Shown: one piece after another, positions 23,631 through 36,282 of the stretch
Position numbering within the stretch: position 1 is the first letter of the stretch
Layout: every line of letters starts with the position of its first letter
Source: Anticarsia gemmatalis
Lineage: Eukaryota; Arthropoda; Insecta; Lepidoptera; Erebidae
Reading direction: 5' to 3'
DNA length: 64,000 bases
Assembly (NCBI RefSeq): GCF_050436995.1
Contig: NC_134769.1
Span: forward strand, 4,030,001-4,094,000
Program-made: the position numbers and the translations under genes
The notes under the pieces: generated by a model
The model's input: the letters and a program-made list of their open reading frames with translations, nothing else
The model's database searches: none
What the model was told of the DNA's origin: nothing

Positions 23631-24068
23631 ATTTACTTGTCCTGTCATATAAAAGTCATATTACCGTAATTTTAGGAAAACAAATTACTTCAGTTTATAT
23701 CTTACCTAAAGAAATATCTAAAATTATTCTAAGAAATATCCTCATAAAAGTTAAACCTAATTCCAGTTTTCACATTAAATACTGCTTTCAAAATTTTAAA
23801 CCTATATTAAGTCTTGAAATTTCTCCATTCATGAACGAAGTCTTGTATAAAGTGTAATTTTGTCTGAGATACGTTTCAATGTAAGCTGTTTATCTCCTCA
23901 GGGTTAAAGATGGATGATAAAGGGAATTATGTCAGTGTCACCCTTGAAACTGGAGCCAAGGATTTGAAGCGTATATTTTATCATGATATTTAATTAAGTA
24001 CATAAATTAACTACGGCAGATTATTAAGAAAATCCTAGGTTTACGTAGACAGACTCCTAGGTTTAGAT

Positions 24069-24244
24069 CAGTGGTTCCCAACCAGTGGTCCGCGGAAGTC
24101 AAAATATGGTCCGCGATTGATTTGAAAATTTTAAATTTTCAGGATGATTATTACACTTTATTTTTAATATACTTACATAGAGGTCCCTGCTAACAAGAAT
24201 AATATAAAAGTGGTCCTTGACTAAGTAAAGGTTGGGAACCGCTG
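24069..24244. mobile_element. hAT-type MITE with 8-bp target duplication
   Basis: CAGTGGTTCCCAACC at 24069-24083 is mirrored by GGTTGGGAACCGCTG at 24230-24244 (14 of 15 positions). The flanks are GTTTAGAT at 24061-24068 and GTTTAGAT at 24245-24252, an exact 8-bp duplication. CAGNGGTTCCCAACC ends and 8-bp duplications are hallmarks of hAT elements. The 176-bp interior is non-coding. Confidence 0.93.
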
Positions 24245-24252
24245 GTTTAGAT

Positions 24253-26050
24253 AGACGTTAACCTGGGAATCGAACTCTCCATAATCTGATGATAAAGGTT
24301 GCCTCTATTTTAAAAGGCCGTGATGCAGGCAGTACATCAATGCGGCTGCCTTTTAAAATCCCCATCATAATGGTATTACGTGAGTCAGAATAAATAAGAC
24401 TTCATAAAGAGTAAGTAACGCGTTTAATAAACAATGGGACATTTCAGAAGTAAGAAAAAGCAAAAAAATTCGCTAATTCACTATTTGAACGCAGTTATAC
24501 AGTGAATCCAAAACTAGAAGGAAGCAAATGAATCAAAAGCCATTCTCTACATAAAAATTAAGTACAAACAGAAATATTCTAGGAAACTTGGTAAACACAT
24601 AACACAGCTTAGTCATTAAACAAGCCGAACTCGAAACAAAATGGCTACTGTTGTCTAGACACAATTTGATTTAATCGCCCATTTTGCAAAGGTCCATTTT
24701 ACAGGATGTGAGTACCAGAACATAAAATTATTTAACAAGCTTACTCTCCAACAAAAACAAGAAGAAATATACCTCTACCATTTGTTTTGCGGTGTCGGGG
24801 AAACCTGTAAACGAGGTCTTTAGGCTTTATTTTCGAGTTTTAATTATGAGTCTTTACGTGAGATACTTGAATGCCCGTAAATTTGGTGATTGATAGAATT
24901 AATGATTATCATATAAATTCTTCTTTGTCACTGTTTCCTATCGCCTATAATAATTTCAAACTTTCTGAAAGAGTATTGAGAATTGAAACATTCCAGCCAC
25001 TCATGGCATAAACATCGAAAAAGCAATTTTATTTATATTTTCTTAAAGCCATTAAAAGCCCATCTCCAGATGCCATCTTAAAATTCGATTCGACTTCCAA
25101 TAGTAGCACAAAATCGACACTGGCCTCTCGCCAGATACTATTCATCTCCATTAACGTTTTCAATGAATGTTGCCACGCAAAAAACTTTATTTTCAATGTA
25201 TTAAAACATAGATAAAACGCATTATCTTATGGGTAGGGGATTATTCGATTAATACTACTCTGTGAAATTGGGGTGATGTATGAGCGATATTATCGAGTTA
25301 GTTTACGATTAAAAGTGTTGAGGGTGTGAAGTGGTGTAAGCATGTATGGGAATAAATAATAATTAAGAACATATTAAATCTATAGCTATTTTAAATGTGT
25401 TATTCAAAATAACTCAACCGGTTAGAATCTAATTTGGTATAGTGTTAGATTTTGTATCCAGTTAGGACTGGCTGTCATTTTCAGCCAAAAAAATAAAATA
25501 ATGTTGTGCCGTGGGCATATTTTCATACAAAATAATATTCTATAGCCTATTTTTTTTATTAATACATTATATTGTTAACCAAGAGACGAGAAATAACAGT
25601 AAAGACTTAAGCAGAGAAGGCACAATAGCAAGATTTATATTCGAAAAACCGACCGTTAGGAACAAATTTTATGAAGAACAACATATAGTTAAATGCTTAA
25701 GTAGAAGTATTAGCAGATTGATTACACAATACCATTACAGCATATTAAATTAGATAATTAACTCACATCATAGTCCGTCAATTATCTATCGAACAAAAAC
25801 TATAACAATGTCGACCTTCCTCAATACAGACGTGACTCACCCAGGCTATTATAAGACGAAGAAAAAACATACCTACTCGGATTACTTAGGAATGTGTTGT
25901 CTATACCGCGACATATTACAAATTTAGACACTAGAAATAAATATCAAACAAAATAGTGCTATTATCTATGGTTGGTACTATCGAAAGTGCACTAATTCTA
26001 CCTGACGCCACCTTAATCATCTGCAATAGATGAATACAGGCCAATGATGA
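24253..26050. other. No gene seen
   Basis: AT-rich sequence downstream of the hAT MITE; nothing recognised, including the 80-codon frame at 25511. Confidence 0.55.
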
Positions 26051-26178
26051 TGGTACTATTGAGTATCGAGAGTTTGATATTTAAAATGCTTAAGTTCATA
26101 CGGCGTCCGCTAGAGACGCTAATAAAATTTTCATACAAATCTGTTCGATAGTCAATAGTGATAGAGAATCGCGCTACA
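26051..26178 (-). mobile_element. ~180-bp MITE family B, reverse, partial
   Basis: TGGTACTATTGAGTATCGAG, AGTTTGATATTTAAAATGCT, CGTCCGCTAGAGACGCTAAT and finally GATAGAGAATCGCGCTAC. The outer left repeat is not recognisable. Confidence 0.7.
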
Positions 26179-27940
26179 GATACTAAGCATTGTTAACCAT
26201 GTCAAAAGGGAACTATAATTGAAGAGTGGCAAAGGAGATGAAGAAAGATTTCGAATCAGTATAAACACGTCTTTGTACTTGAAGATTTTTGTAAATATTA
26301 TGCGTGTGCTATTTGATTAAAGACTAATCCCTATACCTAATATTGCCGTTTTAACACGTAACTTTTAGGATCGGTAAAAAAAAGCAATGTTTTCTAACTT
26401 TGAAGGTAAATCAACCCAGAACAAGCTCTCATTTTATAAAGAAAATTCTAAACAAAATCACTCCCCGTCTAAACAAATACATCCGCCATGACACTACCAA
26501 TAATGGCACTGCCCGCCAAACTAGCATCAGTCCAAATAAATTTGCGTCCCTCGCATAAATTGGGGGGCAGTGTGCGCCCTAGGTCCTCGATTTAAGCCCG
26601 GTACCCCTAATGGGGTAGCTGTATTACCCATCTATTTAATTTCCCGAATGGGTAAACGAATTAGGCTGGCAACTTTGAAACGAATTAAATTTTCGACGGT
26701 TGACTCATTGTTTTACCGGGGTGATGGTAATGTATTTAGCGATTGCTACTGGTTGTTTGGCAGTTGCAAGTTTATTAGCTTAAGTGGTATAACTAAGCGG
26801 AAACGTTCTAAGGACCTGTCATGGTGCGGATTAGATTAATTTGTTAGCAAGCGAGGTGCAGATTGTGTGGAGTGTGAATAGTTTGGGAAGATCTTGCATT
26901 AGTTAGAACTTTAACATTATTATATAATGTGCATAATATGTATGTATATAAAAAAATAGGTTAATATAAAAGACTACAGCTTGAGGTTTTACCAATGTAA
27001 AAAAAATATGATTGAATATTCAAAGCTCAATTATTCTTAAAGTAGCAACTGTAGCAATTATAAATTAACACAGACACAATAAACACTTACAGAATAAAGT
27101 TCTTACGATAAATAAAGGGGAAATCGACGGCAGAACAACCCAAATTCATTAAAACGGTACAGTTGTAATCGTTTACCCATTACCAATGATAAAATGAAGC
27201 AATCCGAAGCAACTGGTTGCAAATTACGCAATAACGTTACAGAAATGGACAGTGAGGTTTTACGAGATTACCGTAGCATTGTAATGAGACGATTGTGAAA
27301 GCCTATTTTTATTCATATTCGGAGTAATCAGGGAATATTATGAGAGCCCCTGTGATCACTGAGATGCTTAATGAACGCATAATTCTTCAGATGATTTTCT
27401 TTTACAATTATTCCGTTTTATTTTGTTTAAAGATGTTTTTTTTTTGTATTGAATTTATAGTGGAAGTTTAAAGTTAAGGGTCGTATACGTAAATCTAAAT
27501 TAAAATAAAGTGGCTTCAGCGTCGCAGTTCTTCTCTGAATATAAACTAAAAAAACAGACTTAACATTTTTCACTTGCAATGCTCCCTAGCAAGTTTAATT
27601 TAAACAAAACTGATATAAATGGAAGTTGGCAACCCCTGGGATTAAAAATTTAAACAAATCCCAGATATTGGTACGAAGTGATTCGACTGTTTTCCATCCC
27701 TAGCCTTAAGGGTTGCTATCCAATTTGCACGCTGACTAACAGAAAATTTTTCAATAATATTTACCTACGATAAATATTTTATTTCGAATAGTGTTGGGAT
27801 GGCGCATTGTGGATTTCTGAAGTTTATATTATGTTAAAATACATAGTCGTGAGTTTATTTACGCCTTTTCGTACCGGGGGTGCTAAAGCACTGAATCTAA
27901 TATTACTTAATTATAAACTATTTTTTTTGTTTAAATTTCT
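26179..27940. other. No gene seen
   Basis: A slightly GC-richer stretch at 26550-26830 gives an 89-codon frame (RFKPGTPNG near its start) that I cannot match; the rest is AT-rich. Confidence 0.5.
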
Positions 27941-28024
27941 GATCATGGATCTGGAAGTCTGTAGGAGAGGCTCTTGTCCAGCAGTGGAACACTGAAGTAG
28001 GCTAAATAAGTAAAAATAAAAAAA
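27941..28024 (+). mobile_element. LINE 3' tail with A-rich end
   Basis: GATCATGGATCTGGAAGTCT, GTAGGAGAGGCTCTTGTCCA and GCAGTGGAACACTGAAGTAG are followed by AAATAAGTAAAAATAAAAAA. Confidence 0.55.
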
Positions 28025-28664
28025 CTGCAACTTGCAAAGGCAGTGTAGAGCAGATAGTTTGATGCTATTGGAAAAAGTATCAAATTATCTGTCTTTACAT
28101 TTTCACTTAACTATAGATTTCTTTTAAGGAAAGATACTTATACAAGTAAAGATCTTAATGGTTCTGTATGTTTTATGCCATGGAAAACTAACACTTTGAC
28201 GTAACATCTCTTTTGGAGTAAAATTTTAGATGAAAAATCTTATAAACAAAAATATGTAAAGTCCCACCCCTACCCCCGCCACTATTCATATTATTATTCA
28301 CATACATTGTGAAGTCAACACAAATATAGTTGTATGCAAAGATTTATTAAAATTAACTTGTTCAGAGGCCATTGACCTCAGACAAAGTGCGGGCGAAAGA
28401 TTTTAATTTACATCACTTTTGTTTTTACATCTAATTAGGATAATTGTGGTTAGGATATTTTTAGGGAAGATAAGATTGATGTGTTTATATTTCTATCAGA
28501 CTAACTGAGATTCCTAATTTTTTTTTGCTAAATTGTTATTTTTTTTAATGCTGCCTGGCATTCCTTTTTTATTTCTTTCAGGAACTCGAATCGTTTGCTG
28601 AAAAGACAAGTACCTTTAAGAGGTAATACAATTAGTTATCTACAGAAAAATGTCATTGATACAG

Positions 28665-28666
<2 letters not shown>

Positions 28667-28723
<57 letters not shown>

Positions 28724-28922
28724 CAACTCCCGCACTAAGAATTGCTCTTGTGTCGCGGGGACTTTTACAAACATACAAACAACGGACACAAAGCACAACC
28801 AGACCCGAAACAATTATTTGTGGATCGCACAAATAATTGCTCCGTGTGGGAATCGAACCCACGACCTCCCGACGCAGTGGTATCGGCGTGGCGACCTAAA
28901 CCACTGCGCCACGGAGGCAGTC
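28667..28922 (-). mobile_element. tRNA-derived SINE, family 1, with 53-nt poly(A)
   Basis: Read on the minus strand, it opens with GACTGCCTCCGTGGCGCAG. The A-box lies at 28895-28911 (TGGCGCAGTGGTTTAGG) and the B-box at 28848-28860 (GGGTTCGATTCCC). The body contains TTTCGGGTCTGGTTGTGC and ends CAGTGCGGGAGTTGTCTT, running into 53 uninterrupted A (T28667-T28719 on the plus strand). Both pol III promoter boxes are intact. TCATTGA at 28653-28659 and 28930-28936 may be remnants of the target duplication, though neither abuts the element exactly. Confidence 0.9.
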
Positions 28923-28936
28923 AGTCAAATCATTGA

Positions 28937-29830
28937 ACACATATACAAATTGACCCACATTTTTATGTCAAAATTGCTTCATTTTGTGGTTTTGATTCGT
29001 CTGGAACGTCTACGCTTATCATTGACAAATTACGATATTCGAATTGTTACAATATGCCAAAAGTGCAGTCAACTTATAAACAGCTTTCCTTTTGATCTTT
29101 AAGCTCATACTTTGAGACGTTATACTGACAACTTTTACACAAATTACAGACACTATAAAACAACTTTCGTTAAGTAAAAGCAATTACTAGACACCCTCGG
29201 CCCCCTATACCCAAAAATGCCCCAAAATATATTTAAAACGGCACTCAAACACGATTTTATTATAGTGAAGCGTTTACAAGATCATATCTTAGCTGGCTTT
29301 ATTATAAGGGTCATCCAGAAACCCTCCTTGCCAAGGGCCATTGTAATAAAAAGATCGGTCAAATAAACGTGGATATACAGGACTTTATTAAGATTTTGTA
29401 TTAGATTTTTACTTGAAAATTTAAAGGACACTTCGCTTGAAGGAATTTTTGGAGTAATATCGTGACTTTGTGCGGTCGAAATATGTTTTGATGAATTCTT
29501 CACTGTGGGAACTGTCAACATGGAATTCAAACTTGACCTTTATAATTTTAATAGGTCTTATTTGCGCCATATTTTATGCGTTCTATTTAAGTCACCTTTC
29601 ATATTTAAGGATGCTACTGTGATGAAAATTGTTCTGAAAAGGCTATTTTGCTCTACACCGTATATATATATTTTTTGTTTGCGCTGATCTCACCAATATA
29701 AAATGTGTTTGCTGATAGATAAATTTTCAAGATAGGCTGTAGTCTAACGTAGCGTGATGCTACGGCATAGCCTTTTGACCTTCTTGCAAAAACATAATAA
29801 TAATAACCATCATAAATACGGTCAGAAACC
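28937..29830. other. No feature seen
   Basis: AT-rich sequence right of the poly(A) SINE; overlapping short frames only. Confidence 0.55.
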
Positions 29831-29970
29831 CACCACTATCGACAATCGAAGAGATATCGACAAATGTTGTCTTTATCAGCGTCTAGCGAATTTCTCAGGA
29901 ACTATTTTCTTTAAGTAATTTTACATGTCAAGTCCTCGCGAGTCAATAGGACCTACTATAGAATACTTTA
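29831..29970 (+). mobile_element. ~180-bp MITE family B, decayed
   Basis: CACCACTATCGACAATCGAA, TCAGCGTCTAGCGAATTTCT, CAGGAACTATTTTCTTTAAG and ACATGTCAAGTCCTCGCGAG keep the family order but with many substitutions and no clear ends. Confidence 0.55.
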
Positions 29971-30470
29971 GATATAAATTAGCTTCATTATTAACCTTCA
30001 AACAATCGCTCCAATCGAACAATAGTATAATCCGATACGATTTTTTGCCGACACTGTAAGAATGGCTATAATAGTAATCTGATCTACAAACAGGCGAGGT
30101 CGACGCTCAGCTAAATGAGCTCTTTAGTCGGCTAATTATGATTAGTTGTTGCTAATGGCTAATTGGTTTTTTGTACCGCCATAGTTTTTTATGGTGGTTT
30201 TGTATATTGAAGTTTTTAATAAGTTTGTAGACCTAAGAGTTGCGACTAGTTAGTCTCTACTCTCTCTGCTCGTCATTCATTAATTGGCCTGTGTCCATTT
30301 ATTGCAAATGATTCAGGATTTGTTACAAAGTAACATGTTCGCTCGTGGCTTAAAAGACCTATGTGGGAGTGACAGCCGCAGCGATAACAAGCAAAATGTA
30401 ATTTATCTCGCTTTTACATAACATTAATTATCAATAACAAACATTATGGGTAAAAACTTATCATTTTTTT

Positions 30471-30557
30471 ACCCATTACTGACTCATTGGGCAAGGGTCT
30501 CCTTGCGAAACGAAAGAGGGGTTCGACTATAAGTCCACCACCCTGACCAAGTGCTAC
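30471..30557 (-). mobile_element. LINE 3'-terminal fragment
   Basis: ACCCATTACTGACTCATTGG, GCAAGGGTCTCCTTGCGAAA and CGAAAGAGGGGTTCGACTAT then AAGTCCACCACCCTGACCAA: same order as at 21.8 kb, also after a T-run. Confidence 0.6.
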
Positions 30558-33500
30558 TAATTTATAAATACTAATAATTCAGTGAGTAATATTGATTTCA
30601 TTTTGATTTAAATAATTACAATGTAATCCAAAACCAGAGATTAACATAATAATTAAACCGATAATTGTGCAGTTCACCAAGAAATAGGTTGACCTCATTA
30701 TTACCTTTTTTAATTTAATTAGGCAGGCTTCAATCGACTGGTTTTATCCAACATTACGGGTTAGTATATTTTTGATAGACCTTCCAGTTTTAGAGATATT
30801 TATTTTTGTTTTATTCCACAATTTTATAGAACTCCTTACCTGATTTTAATATAATTTGAATAATAATATCAGGTCCCATAAATAAATAAACACAAAAATA
30901 AATCAAATGTGAGTAGGTACAATTAAGACCAAAAAAAAATATTTTGTTTAAAGAAGATATTATTATATACAAAAAAACACTTAAAATAGTTATCCATTTA
31001 CATTTTCAGGGTCATTTCACAAAACAATGTAAACCAAACAAAAAACAATCTAGCATTGAAAATTATTTTTATAAACCGCCACGATAATCCGTTTAATTTC
31101 AAATAATTGTTTGAATAATCCTTAGTCCCTTTGTTTCGAGCCGATACTGGTCCCAAAATTAACTGGATGAAGATAAAAAACTGGGGAGAAATTACGGACC
31201 CTTTCGGACTCGAAATTACTTTTTAGGAACCAACTTTGTTACTAAAAATGTGGACGTAAAAAAGAATATGTCTTTTTAGAAATGTACTAGCCCATGATGG
31301 TCGAATTACGATTTCTTTTAAGCGCTGTAGTTAAGATTGTTTAGATTGCGAGACTTACTTTTCGCGATGGTTTTGCTTGCAAAATGTAAGATATTAAGTA
31401 GTATGTGTGTGGAAGATTCATAAAAATAAGTTATGCGAGAATCGCAATGGGAAAGAGTTGCATACACTTAAGGTATTACAACAGTCGCTCTGGGTATGAG
31501 TTGCAGTCGCTGATCGGTTGCCAACGAAAGAGATACGCAACCTTTGGAGTTTTTAATACAGTGATGAGTATCAATATGATAATGGTATTATAACTCCACA
31601 ATCTCCATCGAAATTTGCTCATTCACCTTGGATATAATATTGACGAATAAATAAATGAACATAACAATGAAAGATAAATATTTGCATTTGCATAATAAAT
31701 GCAGTTTAAAATGACCACACACAAACAAACATTTTGGCTAGCTATACATGTGAAAATTCTTATAAAGATCTAGGCTATCTCGAACGATTATAATCACTAT
31801 TAAACCTCCCACGAATTTAAGATAAAGTATCAATAAAATTAAGTACTACAATGACCTGTAATATAAAAGGGTCAGAGTGCGTAAGAAATGTGAGACTTCT
31901 ATATAATTATTTTGTAACCGAAATGAATACTTACATTAATTGTGTCTTTTTTAACAATCGTCACAAGGATTAGGTGGTTATCTATGATAATGATGAATTT
32001 TTCGACTGTTACTGTTTGTTGCGACCACATCGACCTTACCTTATTGTAGTTGATATGGTCGGAGATGGCTTATATTATAATTGCCGTTTACGAGGTCTCA
32101 GGTTATATTTCAGGTTCAGGGAAAAGTGCCGTCGGGCATTTACAATTTTTACAGGAATATTTCGAATAGAATTAAAAAAAAATTACATTGACCTATCATT
32201 GTAGGAACGCGAAATGTGTATGTATCAAAAAACGATCTTTAAACTTAAAATAATCTCAACATTTCAACTCGAAAATCAGACCTACAACACATGGTACTTA
32301 ACCTACTTAAACCACCTAATTTACAGTTCGCATTCTTATTCAGCGCACCTTCTGAATAGACCATGGTTCTAGGTCAATGGGTCAGCACCATAAAGTAATG
32401 AACCCACTTGACACTGACAAATGGTGGTGAAATACCACCATAGCGGAAACCGTGGTGGTACAATGGTGAATTTTATAGATTCTGTGATTACTGTAAATAA
32501 CCATTAGGAATGGATTTATGGGGTTAATGCGGAGATAAGATTTAGGAGTTTGAAACAGGGCTAATGACTTTTCAAGTACTGAAAAATCTTTGTAAAGAAT
32601 CTTTCTATTAAAACATGTAGGTATAGGCGAAAAGGTGAACCCGTGGATAATATCTGCTTTGCTTGAAGGTTGTTCGTAAGTGGTGCTGGTGGAAGTCTGA
32701 GGTTCGATTTGGTTAGGCAGTAATTTTGGTCGCTGAAGAGAATGAGCATTGAAATAAAAAACAAGTTCTTAAAAAAATTAACTTAACAAAATGTGTGAAA
32801 TTGTTTGTGGTTTTAATCTAAGAACTTAAAAATAGAATACAAACAATTCAATATCATTACCCACATAAAAATTAAAGCAATCAACAGTTACCTTCTTTAG
32901 GTCAATCTCAACAATTAACGGCATTACTTAAATTCTTATACTCCAAAGATCAAAGCGCAAAAATCCCTGAAATCCTCTAATCAGTACTTTTAAAGTCTTT
33001 AAATACGTCTACATAGGCACAAGGCTTACCTAATTGCTTACAATTAGCTTTCATTCGTACCACAATGTCACCTGAATTTTAATTACAATACTAATATCTG
33101 AAAAAGTAATATTACAGATCTGTTAGTCGGAGCACGTTTTAATATTTGTAACTTATTTTACGAAGGTCGTAGTATACATCCCCAGACTGAAAGTGATCGT
33201 CTTCTGTCTTGCAGGCAACGAAACATTAAGTTAATCAACTTTAAATCTAATACGGTGAAAAATTTGACAAAGGGGTTATTTAAAAATGTGTTATTTTGAT
33301 ATTAGTCGTTATGATAATTATATGACGAATTAAGGCTGTGGCGTATTGACTCGAATGACGGATAACATACTAGTTCAAACTAAGTCGACTACAAACGCTT
33401 GGCAAGCTAAATAACCATACCACTACGATATTGAGCGTTATAGCAGCGAACATAGTAAAGCATACAATGTACATATTATTATGTATGCTGCGACCCTCAC

Positions 33501-34013
33501 TATTTGTAACGTTTCTGTATTTTGGTTTTATATGTCGTACACGATTCTAATACTAGATCTAGAAAAATATTTCTCTTAGCTTTATTCCCGATTACTATTA
33601 TTGAGACCTTAGACAATCTTTATGCGCAAAGAATAATATAAGCAAATTTATACAACTGCGTACAATCGGAATGCAGAAATACATAATTGAGATGCTTACA
33701 TATATTACAAACTGAGATAACCATCACGACGTATTCTTATCAACGGCCATTACAATATCATTTTATAGTTATTTTAGAATTCACCACTTACAACCCGTAC
33801 TTGATAACGATCGAATGAAAAATTTCGCTAATCTTCCATCTAGATTTTTAAAAAAGGCTGTTCAATTTAATCCCTTTTATATTATGCGAGAGGCGAAAAT
33901 AATTAGAACCTTTTTCAGGCCCCGGTTGGCCTATTTTTGTATCGCACACGCATTTTTAATAACGTGTGTAGGATGGGCTTAATTTGGAAAAAAGAGGTTA
34001 TAAATCATTATTC
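30558..34013. other. No gene seen
   Basis: About 3.5 kb of AT-rich sequence. A small GGTGGT/ACCACC hairpin-like cluster is near 32422-32460; no recognised repeat or exon. Confidence 0.55.
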
Positions 34014-34065
34014 TTAGGTTTCGGCCTACCCTTATGGGAAAAGGGCGTAATAATATGTATGTAGA
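34014..34065 (+). repeat. Family 3 tail fragment
   Basis: CGGCCTACCCTTATGGGAAA followed by AGGGCGTAATAATATGTATG matches the plus-strand family 3 tail. Confidence 0.5.
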
Positions 34066-34310
34066 AAACATTTAATGCATTTATATGAAGTTTTCAGCTA
34101 ATAATATAATATGTTTTATAAACGTGAAACGTACTTTTTGACTGCTTAGTTGATAGATATCTAGATAAACATGTGGGAGTACATACGTTTTGAAATATCT
34201 ATAATTATCTGTGTTAATGGAAACGCCGGGAGCGGTTGCCTTAAAAGAGCATCACAGATCAGGTCGGTGATATCCTTCAAAAACGCCAGGTGCGTAGTAC
34301 TCATCACTTG

Positions 34311-34489
34311 CGGCGCGATTCTCTACAGTCGATACATCAGACTATCGAGTATCGAGAGTTTGACATTTAAAATGTATTGCAAAAATAGTTCCCACAGCGC
34401 TCGCCAGAGGCGCTGATCACAATTTTAAACAAAACTTCTCTATAGCTAGGCCGTTTTCGATAGACGATAGAGGTAGAAAATCGCGCTAC
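34311..34489 (-). mobile_element. ~180-bp MITE family B, full-length reverse copy
   Basis: GGCGCGATTCTCTACAGTCG at the left and AGGTAGAAAATCGCGCTAC at the right are mutual inverted repeats. The interior (CGAGTATCGAGAGTTTGACA, GCCAGAGGCGCTGATCACAA, CTATAGCTAGGCCGTTTTCG) is the best complete match to the family. It overlaps a spurious frame at 34171-34416. Confidence 0.82.
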
Positions 34490-35163
34490 TGTGGTTCTGT
34501 ATAATAGGATATGTAAAAAATAAAAAGCTTGTGAGATCGTAGAAAGTGATCAAGTGACGTTCTTGGTCCCTTCTTCATAAGAAAAAGGTGTCAATTTAAG
34601 CAAATAAATTCAAGAGAACTCAAAATAATTCACTCGCTGGTAGAAACTAGTAACTAATTTAGAATGTATCTAATGCTCTCTTTCCACTATCTGGAATTAT
34701 TCACATGAATACTGCAAACTAACTAAAAATCACTACTTCACTAGAAAAATTAAGGCATTTAACACAAAACGCTGAATTTTTAGTCACACGACTTTTTCAC
34801 ACCAATTTTCCGTTTGACCGGATTAGCTCGTAAAAAGCTCGTGTTGATTTTGCCCGGTCAAAGCTGTGAAACGAACTTAACGCCGAATTAACACGGTTTA
34901 CCCGGTAAATGAGCGAAAACAAAGACTGATTGGTAAAATAGTTTACATTTACGAGTGCTGTTTTAAATATGTGAAATTTATTTGTTAAAATACAGCTATT
35001 GAAGATTTGCATTTATTCTTATGCATGTTAACTAGCTTTTCTACGTGGCTTTACCCTTGTAGGTTTTGGTATTAAACATAACCTATTAATGTTAATCTCT
35101 ATTATGCTTTAAAATAATTATTTTTACAATTCCTGCACCATGATTTACTCGTACCTTTCTAAT
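34490..35163. other. No feature seen
   Basis: AT-rich DNA between two MITEs. Confidence 0.55.
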
Positions 35164-35276
35164 GCCCGGTTTCTGAGGCACATTTAGGGGTAGTTTATCT
35201 ATTCAATTCATTACTCTATTCAAACTGTCATTTTTATATAAGCTTAAACGCTATTGAATAGATTTTTATTAACATA
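35164..35276. mobile_element. Hairpin MITE, TTAGCGGTAG family, truncated
   Basis: CCCGGTTTCTGAGGCACATT and TAGGGGTAGTTTATCTATTC match the left arm of the 46.05-kb element. The centre TATATAAGCTTAAACGCTAT and GAATAGATTT follow, but the right arm stops there. Confidence 0.65.
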
Positions 35277-35561
35277 CAGAAGATATAAACCAATAATTTC
35301 AGTACTATCATTCTAAGGATTTATTTTATCACTATTCATCTAATAGTATATGTATTTTCTAACTTACACCGATTTCCCTCATACTGTAGTCTTAACCACA
35401 TGCCATAATAAACCTCAAAACCGAAATTTATGACCACAATTACACAATAACAGATCCACATACGAAAATATAAACATATCAATATCGCAATCTTAAACGG
35501 AAATAGTACATTTGCGCGAACGTTTACAAAAATCTAGCCCCATAATAAATATTACATAAAA

Positions 35562-35821
35562 TCTATACTAATATTATAAAGATGAAGAGTTTGTTTGTTT
35601 GTTTGTTGGTTTGTTTGAACGCGCTAATCTCAGGAACTACTGGTCCGATTTGAAAAATTCTTTCAGTGTTAAATAGCCCATTTAACGAGGAAGGCTATAG
35701 GCTATATAAAATCACGTTACGGTCATTAGGAGCGGAGTAGCAACGAAAAATGTTACAAAAACGGGGAAAATTTTGACCCATTCTCTTAGGTGACGCAAGC
35801 GAAGTTGCGCGCGTCAGCTAG
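35562..35821 (+). mobile_element. Non-autonomous Helitron-like element, copy 3
   Basis: TC begins after A35561 and CTAG ends at 35821 before T35822. The hairpin GACGCAAGCGAAGTTGCGC lies just upstream of the end. Its TTTG run is longer than in copies 1 and 2, accounting for part of the size difference. Confidence 0.88.
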
Positions 35822-35967
35822 TTAACGCTATAAAAACTGTATGTCTTACTCCTTGACTATTTAGGTCAGTGTACTAAAATATATTATATGTATTATGTTG
35901 GGTAATAGCTGTATAAATATGCATATATGAATTAGTTAAATATAGTGCATTTGAGTAAATCCTGGAG

Positions 35968-36120
35968 GCTATCACGTATTTGTGTTGATAATTAATTAAA
36001 AGCTTTGTTTTCTCCCTTAGATCAGAGTAATAAACACGTTACGTCAAAGCAGCAATGTATTGCATAGTGACCATCAATTTGACGTAGACAAGTTGTCAAC
36101 TGATATACGTGATAAGTCCG
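35968..36120 (+). mobile_element. Inverted-repeat MITE, family A
   Basis: GCTATCACGTATTTGTGTTG at the left and CAACTGATATACGTGATAAG at the right flank the shared core CGTTACGTCAAAGCAGCAAT. The arms are more diverged than in the other two copies, suggesting an older insertion. Confidence 0.8.
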
Positions 36121-36193
36121 TTTGAGGGCTATTTCTAATATGGTCATATCATGCCAAAATATGGTCAGTAATATGTTATCTGAAGCTGCATTG

Positions 36194-36232
36194 GCTATCA
36201 ATCAGACGTACTCTAGTTGTCAACTGAAATAC
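36194..36232 (+). repeat. Echo of a MITE family A end
   Basis: GACGTACTCTAGTTGTCAAC followed by TGAAATACTC resembles the right end of family A (GACGTACATTAGCTGTCAAC, TGAGATACG) and lies 74 bp past a full copy. It is preceded by GGCTATCA, the left-end motif, so it may be a strongly deleted second copy. Confidence 0.5.
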
Positions 36233-36282
36233 TCAGTAAACATGCAGATGATAACAAATATATTTTATACATACACAATCTC

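Noticed and set aside
28840..28920. Possible tRNA gene from A-box and B-box
   Set aside because: The boxes belong to a SINE head continuing into body and poly(A); no complete cloverleaf with a paired acceptor stem.
28742..29102. Two overlapping open frames of 64 and 94 codons
   Set aside because: They read through the reversed SINE; phrases like GNRTHDLPTQWYRRGD are typical artefacts of tRNA-derived SINE sequence.
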